64,000 nucleotides of DNA from Pseudomonadota bacterium (lineage in GTDB: Bacteria; Desulfobacterota; Binatia; Binatales; Binataceae), in NCBI GenBank assembly GCA_021324755.1, contig JAJPIL010000014.1, positions 1 through 64,000 of the forward strand. The letters run 5' to 3'. The position numbers and the translations under genes were made by a program. Under the pieces are notes generated by a model, which did no database searches, was not told where the DNA came from, and saw only the letters and a list, made by a program, of their open reading frames with translations. The first letter of the stretch is position 1; each line of letters starts with the position of its first letter. This document shows, piece after piece, positions 18,870-26,313 of this stretch.

Positions 18870-20204
18870 TTATTGAAGCTTGAGGTTGGCGATGCGCTCT
18901 TCGGCATAGGCGAGGGCTTGAGCGCGGTCCTTGAGCTTTCCCTCGAGTTGGAGGTCTTCCACCTCTCTCAACAGTTTGCCAACGTCCGGTCCGGGTTCGA
19001 GCCCCAAAGCGATAAGGTCGTGACCGGTAAGCAGGCGCGGCGGCTTAGCTTTCTGGGTTCGACACGCTTCCATCGCCTGGCGACAAAGATGGTAATAGCC
19101 GAGGTAAGAGTTGGAGGCTAAAGCGTCGAGCAAACACAGCTCGAGCAACTCGGAAAATCCTTCCTCCATTACCATCCGTTTAAGTGTTGCTTCTCGCATT
19201 CGAGGCGCCATACAGGGGCGCAAGTGGTATCGCACGAGGTATGCGACCCTGTCTTCCACGGCCTTGGGGCGGCGCAGGCGACGAAGAATAGCGCGCGCCA
19301 TCTCGGCTCCCACTTCTGAATGGCCGTAAAACGTTATCTTGCCTCCGTTGATGGCTCGGCATCGAGGCTTGGCAATGTCGTGGAGCATCGTGCCGAAGGC
19401 CAGCGTCTCGCTGCACCCTTGACCGAGCATCGAAAGTGCGAGCAGCGTATGACGATAGACGTCGCCTTCTGGATGGAAGTTTGCGGGCTGCTCACAGCCC
19501 TCTAGCTCCAGCATCTCGGGCATCACTTCGCGCATCAGCTTGGTTTGTCGCAAAAGATCCACGCCACGCGCGGCTCCCCCTTCGGTGAGTATTCTTACAA
19601 ACTCTTCGCCGATACGCTCGGCTGAAACGCTTTTGATGAGCGGCGCGTTTCGCTGAATGGCAACCAGCGTTTGCTCCTCGATCTCGAAGTTGAGGCGCGC
19701 CGCAAAGCGCACAGCGCGCAACATCCGCAGCCGATCCTCCTCGAAGCGCTGATTCGCATCACCTATCGCGCGGATTTTTCCAGCGCGCAGATCCTCCATT
19801 CCGCCGACTAGGTCGATAACGCGGTCGGCGTTTGGATCGTAGTACATGCCGTTGATAGTGAAGTCGCGCCTTTTGGCGTCTTCCTCCAGGGTACCGAAGC
19901 GCACGGATGACGGATGGCGCCCATCTAGGTAGGGCTCGTCGGCGCGAAAAGTGGCCACCTCGAAACGATCGCCTTCCAGAACAACGACGATCACGCCGAA
20001 GTGGGCGCCTACCGCCACGGTATGCTCGAAAAGCTTCTGGACCGTCTGTGGGCGAGCGTCAGTTGCGATGTCGTAGTCCTTTGCCGGCACGCCTAAAACA
20101 TGATCGCGAACGCATCCGCCTGCAAGGTAAGCCTTAAAACCATGCTCGGCGAGCCGTCGAACTATCGCCAGCGCCTTTTCTTCCTTGACACCAATTGGCT
20201 TCAT
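18870..20204 (-). CDS. cca: CCA-adding tRNA nucleotidyltransferase
   Basis: 444 residues. The class II nucleotidyltransferase head has 'LAGGCVRDHVLG' (about 28-39) and the metal-binding 'DYDIAT', followed by 'RRDFTINGM' and the base-selecting 'EEDRLRMLRAVRFAARL'. The C-terminal part carries an HD domain ('MLHDIAKP', 'YGHSEVG'). The enzyme adds or repairs the 3' CCA of tRNAs. A poly(A) polymerase (pcnB) has the same architecture, but the DRLRML motif favours CCA addition. The window's tRNA-Val already encodes CCA, so repair is at least one role. Confidence 0.85.
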   Translation of the reverse strand: MKPIGVKEEKALAIVRRLAEHGFKAYLAGGCVRDHVLGVPAKDYDIATDARPQTVQKLFEHTVAVGAHFGVIVVVLEGDRFEVATFRADEPYLDGRHPSSVRFGTLEEDAKRRDFTINGMYYDPNADRVIDLVGGMEDLRAGKIRAIGDANQRFEEDRLRMLRAVRFAARLNFEIEEQTLVAIQRNAPLIKSVSAERIGEEFVRILTEGGAARGVDLLRQTKLMREVMPEMLELEGCEQPANFHPEGDVYRHTLLALSMLGQGCSETLAFGTMLHDIAKPRCRAINGGKITFYGHSEVGAEMARAILRRLRRPKAVEDRVAYLVRYHLRPCMAPRMREATLKRMVMEEGFSELLELCLLDALASNSYLGYYHLCRQAMEACRTQKAKPPRLLTGHDLIALGLEPGPDVGKLLREVEDLQLEGKLKDRAQALAYAEERIANLKLQ

Positions 20205-20339
20205 CGCACGTTTTCTGCGTCGTGATTGGCAGGCAGAGCAAACGAATATTTCTCGCGCGCACGCCTTGCACGGGTTGATACGATGGCGTCCACTTTTATG
20301 CTCGTGCCTGTGTCGCTTTTCGGTCGATCTTCCGTCACG

Positions 20340-21422
20340 TCACACTGGCGCCGGTGCTTGCTTGCGAGGCTGGCCGTAGCTTCGCCTGTAAGCTTCTACA
20401 AGCGCAACGAATATTGAAATCACAACCGGACCCACAAAAAGGCCCAGAACCCCAAATTCCTTAAGTCCACCTAAAATACCGAAAAAAAGCGCCAGTACGG
20501 TAAGGCCCGACTCGTAACCGATGAAGACCGGCTTGGCCACATGCTCGACTGGAATTACAAAAGCGACACTCCAGATCGCCAGAGCCGCGGCGTGCCAGAC
20601 TCCGGAGGCGTAAAAAAGGTAGATCGTAAGTGGCACCCACACTAGGGCCGTTCCACCCACTGGGAGCAGGCCACAGGCGGCCGCTGCTAGCGAAAAAGAA
20701 GCCCAAAACGGCACGTCGAGGTAGTAAAAGGCGATTCCGAGCAGGGCACCTTGCAACAGCGCCGTCAGCATCACGCCTCGGACCACGGCCGCCAGCGTGC
20801 GGGTCAGAGCGTCGAATACGGCGCGTTTGTCCTGCTCGTATAGCGGCGTAATCTCGAAAAGCGTTCGGTAGTACTGGCTGCCATCCCGCAAGACGAAAAA
20901 GAACGTAGTCAGCATAATAGCGAAGTCTAACGTCAACGAGGCGACGTTGCGCGCAACGCTTGAGAGATTATGCACGACCCAGCTGCTTATGCGCCGCGCG
21001 CCCTGCACGGCGAGCGACGAAAGCTCCTGCTTTAGGTCAAGGCCGTGGCGAGCAAGAAAGCTGTCTACGCTTGCAGTCGGCCCCCACGCGAAGAAGTGAT
21101 CGAGAAGGGTGCTTGCGCCGGGATGGCCGATGAGACCGGTGGCTTGCGCGTAAAGGGTTTGAGCCTCGCGCACGAGCAAAGTCGCCAGCCAAAACGACGG
21201 CCCGATTACCAAAAATGCCACTAGCAAAACAATCAGAAGGGCAGCCAGCGAACGGTACCGGATCACAAGTTGCACCCATTCGGCCAGCGGGTGAAAGATG
21301 AAGCCCAAGATGAGCGCCCAAGCGATCGGCGCCAAAAATGGTTTCAAAATTAGGTAGAGTTCGTAGCTTACCGCCACGAACGCAGCAAGGAAAAATAGAC
21401 GTACGAGCCGTTCGTATTCCAT
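20340..21422 (-). CDS. AI-2E family transporter (PerM/YdiK type)
   Basis: 360 residues with seven to eight membrane helices arranged 3+1+4 and a central amphipathic region of about 70 residues, the layout of the AI-2E/PerM permease family. The conserved C-terminal segment 'GILGGLKEFGVLGLFVGPVV' is diagnostic. Members export autoinducer-2 (TqsA), Na+ (in H+ exchange) or unknown solutes; which applies here is not visible. A stand-alone leftward gene. Confidence 0.85.
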   Translation of the reverse strand: MEYERLVRLFFLAAFVAVSYELYLILKPFLAPIAWALILGFIFHPLAEWVQLVIRYRSLAALLIVLLVAFLVIGPSFWLATLLVREAQTLYAQATGLIGHPGASTLLDHFFAWGPTASVDSFLARHGLDLKQELSSLAVQGARRISSWVVHNLSSVARNVASLTLDFAIMLTTFFFVLRDGSQYYRTLFEITPLYEQDKRAVFDALTRTLAAVVRGVMLTALLQGALLGIAFYYLDVPFWASFSLAAAACGLLPVGGTALVWVPLTIYLFYASGVWHAAALAIWSVAFVIPVEHVAKPVFIGYESGLTVLALFFGILGGLKEFGVLGLFVGPVVISIFVALVEAYRRSYGQPRKQAPAPV

Positions 21423-21566
21423 GGCTGAAAACCGATTCTAACAGCACCAGACGAAAGCCGCTGCAACAGAAGCCGGACGTCGAGCATCAGCTCTTAAGAA
21501 ACCCCCGTTGCATCGGCTGCTCTTTTTTGTTAGCGAAAAATTTGTTTGTATCCTTCGCAACAAAAC

Positions 21567-21641
21567 AGGCACGTAGCTCAGCGGGAGAGCACTTCCTTGA
21601 CGCGGAAGGGGTCGGCGGTTCAATCCCGCCCGTGCCTACCA
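21567..21641 (+). tRNA. tRNA-Val (anticodon GAC), CCA encoded
   Basis: A full cloverleaf can be folded: acceptor AGGCACG/CGTGCCT, D arm around AGCTCAGCGGGAGAGC, anticodon stem CTTCC/GGAAG with loop TTGACGC (anticodon GAC), T arm GGCGG-TTCAATC-CCGCC, discriminator A and an encoded CCA. It reads GUC and GUU valine codons. It lies 100 bases before thrS on the same strand. Confidence 0.95.
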
Positions 21642-21741
21642 CTGTCTTATCAGTCATTAGCCTTACTCGAGGGCGCAGCCAAGCGAAGCGTAACCATAAA
21701 AAGACCGGGAGTCGTTTGCGAGACTCCATCCGCTTAAAACC

Positions 21742-23688
21742 ATGTCGCAAGCGCAATCTCAGCTTTCCCCTCAGGCGGGTTCAGAAATTACGGTAACTGT
21801 CTCGGCTTGCACGCGAAAAGTTCCCAAAGGCACAAGGGTCGCAGACCTCTTCGACCCTGAGCAGCGGAGTCGGTTGGTAGCCGCTCGGGTGAACGGAAAG
21901 CTGGTCGATCTCAGCTATCCGCTAGAGCAGGACGCCGTGGTCGAGCCTGTCAGCGTGGATAGCCCGGACGGGCTTGCGATTCTACGTCATTCCGCCGCTC
22001 ATCTGATGGCGCAGGCAGTTCAAAGCCTTTATCCGGGCACGCAGGTAACGATCGGCCCTGCTACGGAGGATGGTTTCTATTACGATTTCGCTCCGCCTCG
22101 ACCGTTTACAGCCGAGGATTTGCCCAAGATCGAGCAGCGGATGCGTGAGCTGGCCGCGGCCGACCTCAAAGTGGAGCGGCTCGAGATGTCGCGGGAGGAA
22201 GCGATCGAGCTGTTTGAGCGGATGGGCGAGCATTACAAGGTCGAAATTCTCCGGGATCTTGACGAGCCGCGGGTGTCGGTCTACAAGCAAGGTGATTGGA
22301 TGGATTTGTGTCGCGGGCCGCACGTGCCTTCCACCGGTTACCTTAAGGCCTTCGCGCTGCTCAACGTTGCGGGAGCGTACTGGCGCGGTGACGAACGCAA
22401 CGCCATGCTCTCGCGCATCTATGGCACGGCCTTTCCCGACCAAGCGGCTCTCAAAGAGCATCTTGCGCTACTCGAGCTTGCCCGCTCGCGCGACCATCGC
22501 AAGCTCGGTCGCGAGCTCGAACTGGTTCTTTTCGACCCACGGGCTCCTGGCTCGCCGTTTTTTCTGCCCAAAGGAACGATTCTGTTCAACGAGCTTGTCG
22601 CCTACGTGCGGCGCCTCTACCGGCGCTACGGCTTTAAGGAGGTGATTACGCCGCAGCTTTTTCGCAACGAGTTGTGGCGAACCTCCGGTCACTGGGATCT
22701 TTTCCGCGACGCGATGTTTCTTACCACGGACGGCGAAAACAAAACCGGCGAGCTAGACTACGCGCTCAAGCCGATGAACTGTCCGGCACACGCCTTGATT
22801 TATGCCTCGCAGAAACGCTCGTACCGAGAGCTGCCCCTCAGGCTTGCGGATTTCGGTCGCCTGCATCGGGCGGAACGCTCGGGCGTGCTCCACGGGCTTA
22901 CGCGGGTGCGCGCGATGACCCAAGACGACGCCCATATTTTCTGCACCATGGAGCAGGTGGCCGAGGAAGTAGACGCGAACCTGAAGATGGTGCGCGAGGT
23001 GTACCAAACCCTGGGCTTTGAAAGGCTCGAGCTTAAGCTTGCCACGATGCCGCAGGAACATCTGGGCAGCGAGGAGACATGGCGCCAGACCGAGCGGATG
23101 CTGGCCGAGGCGATGGAGCGCAACGGGCTTGAGTTCGAAGTAAATCCGGGCGAGGGAGCGTTCTACGGCCCCAAGATCGAGATTTACGTGCCGGACGCGC
23201 TCAAGCGGAAATGGCAACTGGCGACGATTCAGCTCGACTTCAACATGCCCGAGCGCTTCGGCCTCGAGTACGTTACCAGCCAGGGCAGTGTGCAGCGCCC
23301 GGTGATGATTCATCGCGCCGTTTTGGGCACGCTCGAGCGTTTTATCGGCGTGCTAATCGAACATACGGGCGGGGCGTTCCCGTTCTGGCTTGCGCCCGAA
23401 CAAGTGCGCGTATTGTCGATTAACGAACGCGTCGAAGCCTACGCGCTCGATCTCAGCGCTCGGCTTGAGCGGCTGGGTTTTCGTGCAAGCGCCGACGTGC
23501 GCAGCGAAAAGCTTGGCTTTAAGGTACGCCAGGCAGAGCTCGCCAAGGTGCCCTACATCGTGGTGGTTGGCGAGCGAGAGGCCAGTACTGGTACCGTCTC
23601 CCTGCGCAAACTCAAGGGCGAGAAAGCACAAAGCATGAGTGTCGACCAGCTCGTCGACATCCTGAAATCGGAACCGCTTCCTGGCTAA
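21742..23688 (+). CDS. thrS: Threonyl-tRNA synthetase
   Basis: 648 residues from ATG 21742. TGS domain (residues 15-75), then the editing domain with 'HSAAH' (His83, His87), then the class II catalytic core. 'MNCPAHALIY' supplies a zinc-ligand cysteine and 'GVLHGLTRVRAMTQDDAHIF' is motif 2. The C-terminal anticodon-binding domain includes 'VPYIVVVGEREA'. It charges tRNA-Thr and clears mischarged Ser-tRNA. First gene of the thrS-infC-rpmI-rplT-pheS-pheT-ihfA-merR series. Confidence 0.96.
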   Translation: MSQAQSQLSPQAGSEITVTVSACTRKVPKGTRVADLFDPEQRSRLVAARVNGKLVDLSYPLEQDAVVEPVSVDSPDGLAILRHSAAHLMAQAVQSLYPGTQVTIGPATEDGFYYDFAPPRPFTAEDLPKIEQRMRELAAADLKVERLEMSREEAIELFERMGEHYKVEILRDLDEPRVSVYKQGDWMDLCRGPHVPSTGYLKAFALLNVAGAYWRGDERNAMLSRIYGTAFPDQAALKEHLALLELARSRDHRKLGRELELVLFDPRAPGSPFFLPKGTILFNELVAYVRRLYRRYGFKEVITPQLFRNELWRTSGHWDLFRDAMFLTTDGENKTGELDYALKPMNCPAHALIYASQKRSYRELPLRLADFGRLHRAERSGVLHGLTRVRAMTQDDAHIFCTMEQVAEEVDANLKMVREVYQTLGFERLELKLATMPQEHLGSEETWRQTERMLAEAMERNGLEFEVNPGEGAFYGPKIEIYVPDALKRKWQLATIQLDFNMPERFGLEYVTSQGSVQRPVMIHRAVLGTLERFIGVLIEHTGGAFPFWLAPEQVRVLSINERVEAYALDLSARLERLGFRASADVRSEKLGFKVRQAELAKVPYIVVVGEREASTGTVSLRKLKGEKAQSMSVDQLVDILKSEPLPG

Positions 23689-23756
23689 GCTCTGAGGATG
23701 GTTTCGCTGACAAGCTTCAGGACGCAAGTCGAATAACCCCGGCTAAGTCCGGTAGA

Positions 23757-23764
23757 AGGAGGTG
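23757..23764 (+). promoter_or_regulatory. Strong ribosome binding site of infC
   Basis: AGGAGGTG, near-perfect complement to the 16S 3' end. The GGAGG core is six bases before an ATA codon at 23769 that is in frame with infC. The next conventional start, GTG at 23811, is far too distant, so this site decides the start. Confidence 0.85.
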
Positions 23765-23768
23765 TTAC

Positions 23769-24305
23769 ATAGTTAGGTTTAATCGTACGCCGCCAAGTCC
23801 CGAGCCGACCGTGCGGGTCAACGAGGCGATAAAGGCCCCTCAGGTGCGGGTCATCGATGCCGATGGCAAGCAGGTAGGGATAATGAGCACAGCCGAGGCT
23901 TTACGCCTTGCGCAAAACGTCGGCCTTGACTTGGTCGAGGTTGCCCCGAATGCTCAACCGCCGGTCTGTCGAATAATGAACTTCGACAAGTACCGGTACA
24001 TGCAGAAAAAGAAAAGCCACAACGCAAAAAAGGCCTCCGCTGCCTCAACCGTAAAAGAGATCAAGTTGGGGGCTCGCACAGATAAACACGACATCGAATT
24101 TAAAGTTCGGCATATACGGCGCTTTGTAAGCGAAGGTCAGCGTGTTAAACTTTCAGTTTCCCTAAAAGGACGCGAAAACGTGCATCCGGAGCTCGGTCAG
24201 GCGATGCTCGACCAAGTGGTCAAGATGGTCGAAGATGTGGCCCAGGTAGAAGGTGGAGCGCGGCGGGAGGGGAGAAGCCTTTCGGTCATGCTGCTGCCGC
24301 GCTAG
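23769..24305 (+). CDS. infC: Translation initiation factor IF-3 with AUA start
   Basis: 178 residues if started at ATA 23769, close to the usual 170-180; starting at GTG 23811 gives only 164 and leaves the strong ribosome site stranded. Rare AUU/AUC/AUA starts are a known feature of infC and support self-repression, because IF-3 rejects non-standard start codons. N-domain 'RVNEAIKAPQVRVID', linker rich in Lys ('QKKKSHNAKK'), C-domain 'KEIKLGARTDKHDIEFKVRH'. It binds the 30S subunit and checks the initiator tRNA. Followed by rpmI after 26 bases. Confidence 0.9.
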   Translation: MVRFNRTPPSPEPTVRVNEAIKAPQVRVIDADGKQVGIMSTAEALRLAQNVGLDLVEVAPNAQPPVCRIMNFDKYRYMQKKKSHNAKKASAASTVKEIKLGARTDKHDIEFKVRHIRRFVSEGQRVKLSVSLKGRENVHPELGQAMLDQVVKMVEDVAQVEGGARREGRSLSVMLLPR

Positions 24306-24331
24306 GCTCAAGGGGTGAACGTATTACGGTC

Positions 24332-24529
24332 ATGGCAAAGCTTAAGACGAATCGTAGCGCGGCTAAGCGGTTTAAGGTTACTAAGACCGGCAAGGTCAAA
24401 CACAAAAGAGCCAATCTGCGCCATTTGTTGGCCTCGAAGGCGCGTAGTCGAAAGCGCCGTTTGCGCAAGAGCGGCCTGCTAAGCCCTCAAGACGCAAAGA
24501 AGATGAGGGCGCTGCTGCCGTACGCCTGA
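24332..24529 (+). CDS. rpmI: 50S ribosomal protein L35
   Basis: 65 residues, very basic. Starts 'MAKLKTNRSAAKRFKVTKTG' and ends 'KKMRALLPYA', both standard for bL35. It lies between infC and rplT as in most bacteria. Confidence 0.96.
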   Translation: MAKLKTNRSAAKRFKVTKTGKVKHKRANLRHLLASKARSRKRRLRKSGLLSPQDAKKMRALLPYA

Positions 24530-24698
24530 GCTTTTGCTTGCGCAGCAAACTGCATTGTCAAAGAAACTGCTTCGCTGTGGGTGAAACCTGAAGTCATCCA
24601 AAGCAGAGCGTGCCTGATTGCCGCGACGATCGCAGTTCGACTTACGTTGCGGCGTCTGGTCGGCACGGAGCAAAGCTAGAAGCTGCTCGGCCCGGAAC

Positions 24699-24732
24699 AG
24701 CGTCCTTCGACGCTTGGGTGGTGTTTTTTCTT
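24699..24732 (+). terminator. Hairpin plus T-run between rpmI and rplT (attenuator candidate)
   Basis: Perfect hairpin AGCGTC-CTTC-GACGCT at 24699-24714, then nine bases later a T-rich tract (about 24724-24732). The gap between stem and T-run is longer than in a classical terminator, so function is uncertain. It sits in an unusually long 269-base spacer inside a ribosomal operon. Confidence 0.35.
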
Positions 24733-24798
24733 TAGCCTGCGTGTATATCTAGTAAACTATACGCATCTCGATCATTCAGACGAAGAGAGATTTTTCCG

Positions 24799-25158
24799 AT
24801 GCCTAGGGTTAAGGGCGGTCCGAAAACTCGCAGAAGACATAAGCGGCTACTTAAGCTTGCGTCGGGTTTTGTCGGCGGTCGCAAACTTTATCGGCAGGCG
24901 CGTAGCACCTTAGAGAAAGGTCTAACGTACGCCTACCGTGACCGTAAGCAGAAAAAGCGTAATTTTCGAGCGTTGTGGATCCTTCGGATCAACGCGATGG
25001 CGCGCCATCACGGTCTTACGTACAGTCGTTTTATGCATGGGCTGAGGCGAGCGGGCGTCGAAGTTGACCGAAAGCAGCTCGCCTTGCTTGCGATGGAGCG
25101 GTCGCCTCTGTTCGAAGAGTTGGCGAATACAGCCAAGCAGGCGCTTGCCGCCGGCTAA
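24799..25158 (+). CDS. rplT: 50S ribosomal protein L20
   Basis: 119 residues, typical length. 'MPRVKGGPKTRRRHKRLLK' start, 'GFVGGRKLYRQARST' and 'RDRKQKKRNFRALWI' are the bL20 signatures. L20 is an early 50S assembly protein and in several bacteria represses its own operon by binding mRNA. The 269-base spacer before it could host such a control element. It may also have its own promoter in the AT-rich stretch at 24735-24770. Confidence 0.96.
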   Translation: MPRVKGGPKTRRRHKRLLKLASGFVGGRKLYRQARSTLEKGLTYAYRDRKQKKRNFRALWILRINAMARHHGLTYSRFMHGLRRAGVEVDRKQLALLAMERSPLFEELANTAKQALAAG

Positions 25159-25235
25159 TCGACTAGGCGCCGTAGTTTGCCCCAACCAGACAGCTAGCGG
25201 TTATCCCCTTTAATTGAAAGCTTTCGTCTTCGTCG

Positions 25236-26276
25236 ATGTCGACGTCGACAATCAGGGAACGCCTTGAAGAGATTCGTCGCCAGGCGCTCGAGGCTCTCAG
25301 TCAAAGCTTAGAGCCTGCGCAGGTCGAAAGCGTGCGCGTGCGCGTGTTGGGGCGTAACGGAGAGCTTACGGAGCTCATCCGCTCGCTGCGAAGCCTGCCC
25401 GAACATGAGCGACCCGTCGTTGGCCAGTTAGCCAACCAGCTCAAGCGCGAGCTTGAGGAGCGTATTGAGGCGCTTGCCAGGGAACTTCGACGTCGACGTA
25501 TCGAGCAATCGCTTGCGCAGCCTGCGCTAGATGTGACGCTTCCGGGCATGGAATTCGGTCGCGGTCGGATCCATCCTCTGACCCAGATAACGGGGCAGAT
25601 TCTCGAGATATGGACCGCGATGGGTTTTGAGGTAGCGCTGACGCCAGATATTGAGGACGATTTCCATAACTTCGGCGCACTTAATTTCCCACCGGACCAT
25701 CCAGCCCGCGAAATGCAAGACACGTTCTTTCTCGAAGGGGGTCGGCTGCTTCGCACTCATACATCGAACGGTCAGATTCGCGTGATGGAGCGTCGAAGAC
25801 CGCCGCTGGCGGTCGTGTGCCCGGGCACCTGCTATCGGCGCGACGAGTTAAGCGTGCGTTACTCGCCGATGTTTAGTCAGCTCGAAGGCTTTATGGTCGA
25901 TGATTTCGGCAAGGTGACGATGGCGCATCTTAAAGGCACGCTGACGGAATTTTTGCGCGCGTTTTTCGGGCCCGAGGCCGACGTGCGCTTTCGCGCAAGC
26001 TTCTTTCCGTTCACCGAACCCAGCGCTGAAACCGACGTTCGCTGTATTTTCTGCAAAGGCGCCGGCTGTCGAGTGTGTAAGCAAAGCGGCTGGATCGAAA
26101 TTCTCGGCTGCGGGATGATACATCCCAACGTGTTACGCGCGGTGGGTTACGATCCGCAAAAGCATGCTGGTTTCGCCTTCGGTATGGGGCTTGAGCGGCT
26201 AGCCCTGATAAGGCTTGGCGTGGAGGACATGCGGCTTTTCTTCGAAAACGACTTGCGCTTCCTGGCTCAGTTTTAA
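25236..26276 (+). CDS. pheS: Phenylalanyl-tRNA synthetase alpha chain
   Basis: 346 residues from ATG 25236. N-terminal coiled coil (to about residue 95), then the class II core: motif 1 region 'GRIHPLTQITGQI', motif 2 'TSNGQIRVME...RRDE', and motif 3 'GFAFGMGLERLALIRLGV'. The aminoacylation pocket segment 'FTEPSAETDV' is present. It forms an alpha2-beta2 enzyme with PheT. No strong ribosome site is seen before the ATG. Confidence 0.96.
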   Translation: MSTSTIRERLEEIRRQALEALSQSLEPAQVESVRVRVLGRNGELTELIRSLRSLPEHERPVVGQLANQLKRELEERIEALARELRRRRIEQSLAQPALDVTLPGMEFGRGRIHPLTQITGQILEIWTAMGFEVALTPDIEDDFHNFGALNFPPDHPAREMQDTFFLEGGRLLRTHTSNGQIRVMERRRPPLAVVCPGTCYRRDELSVRYSPMFSQLEGFMVDDFGKVTMAHLKGTLTEFLRAFFGPEADVRFRASFFPFTEPSAETDVRCIFCKGAGCRVCKQSGWIEILGCGMIHPNVLRAVGYDPQKHAGFAFGMGLERLALIRLGVEDMRLFFENDLRFLAQF

Positions 26277-26313
26277 GTTCGTCCCTAACAAGCGTTGGTA
26301 AATATTTCGCGCG

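Noticed and set aside
21546-21737. Rightward frame over the tRNA gene
   Set aside because: A known artefact: translation of the tRNA-Val region, not a protein.
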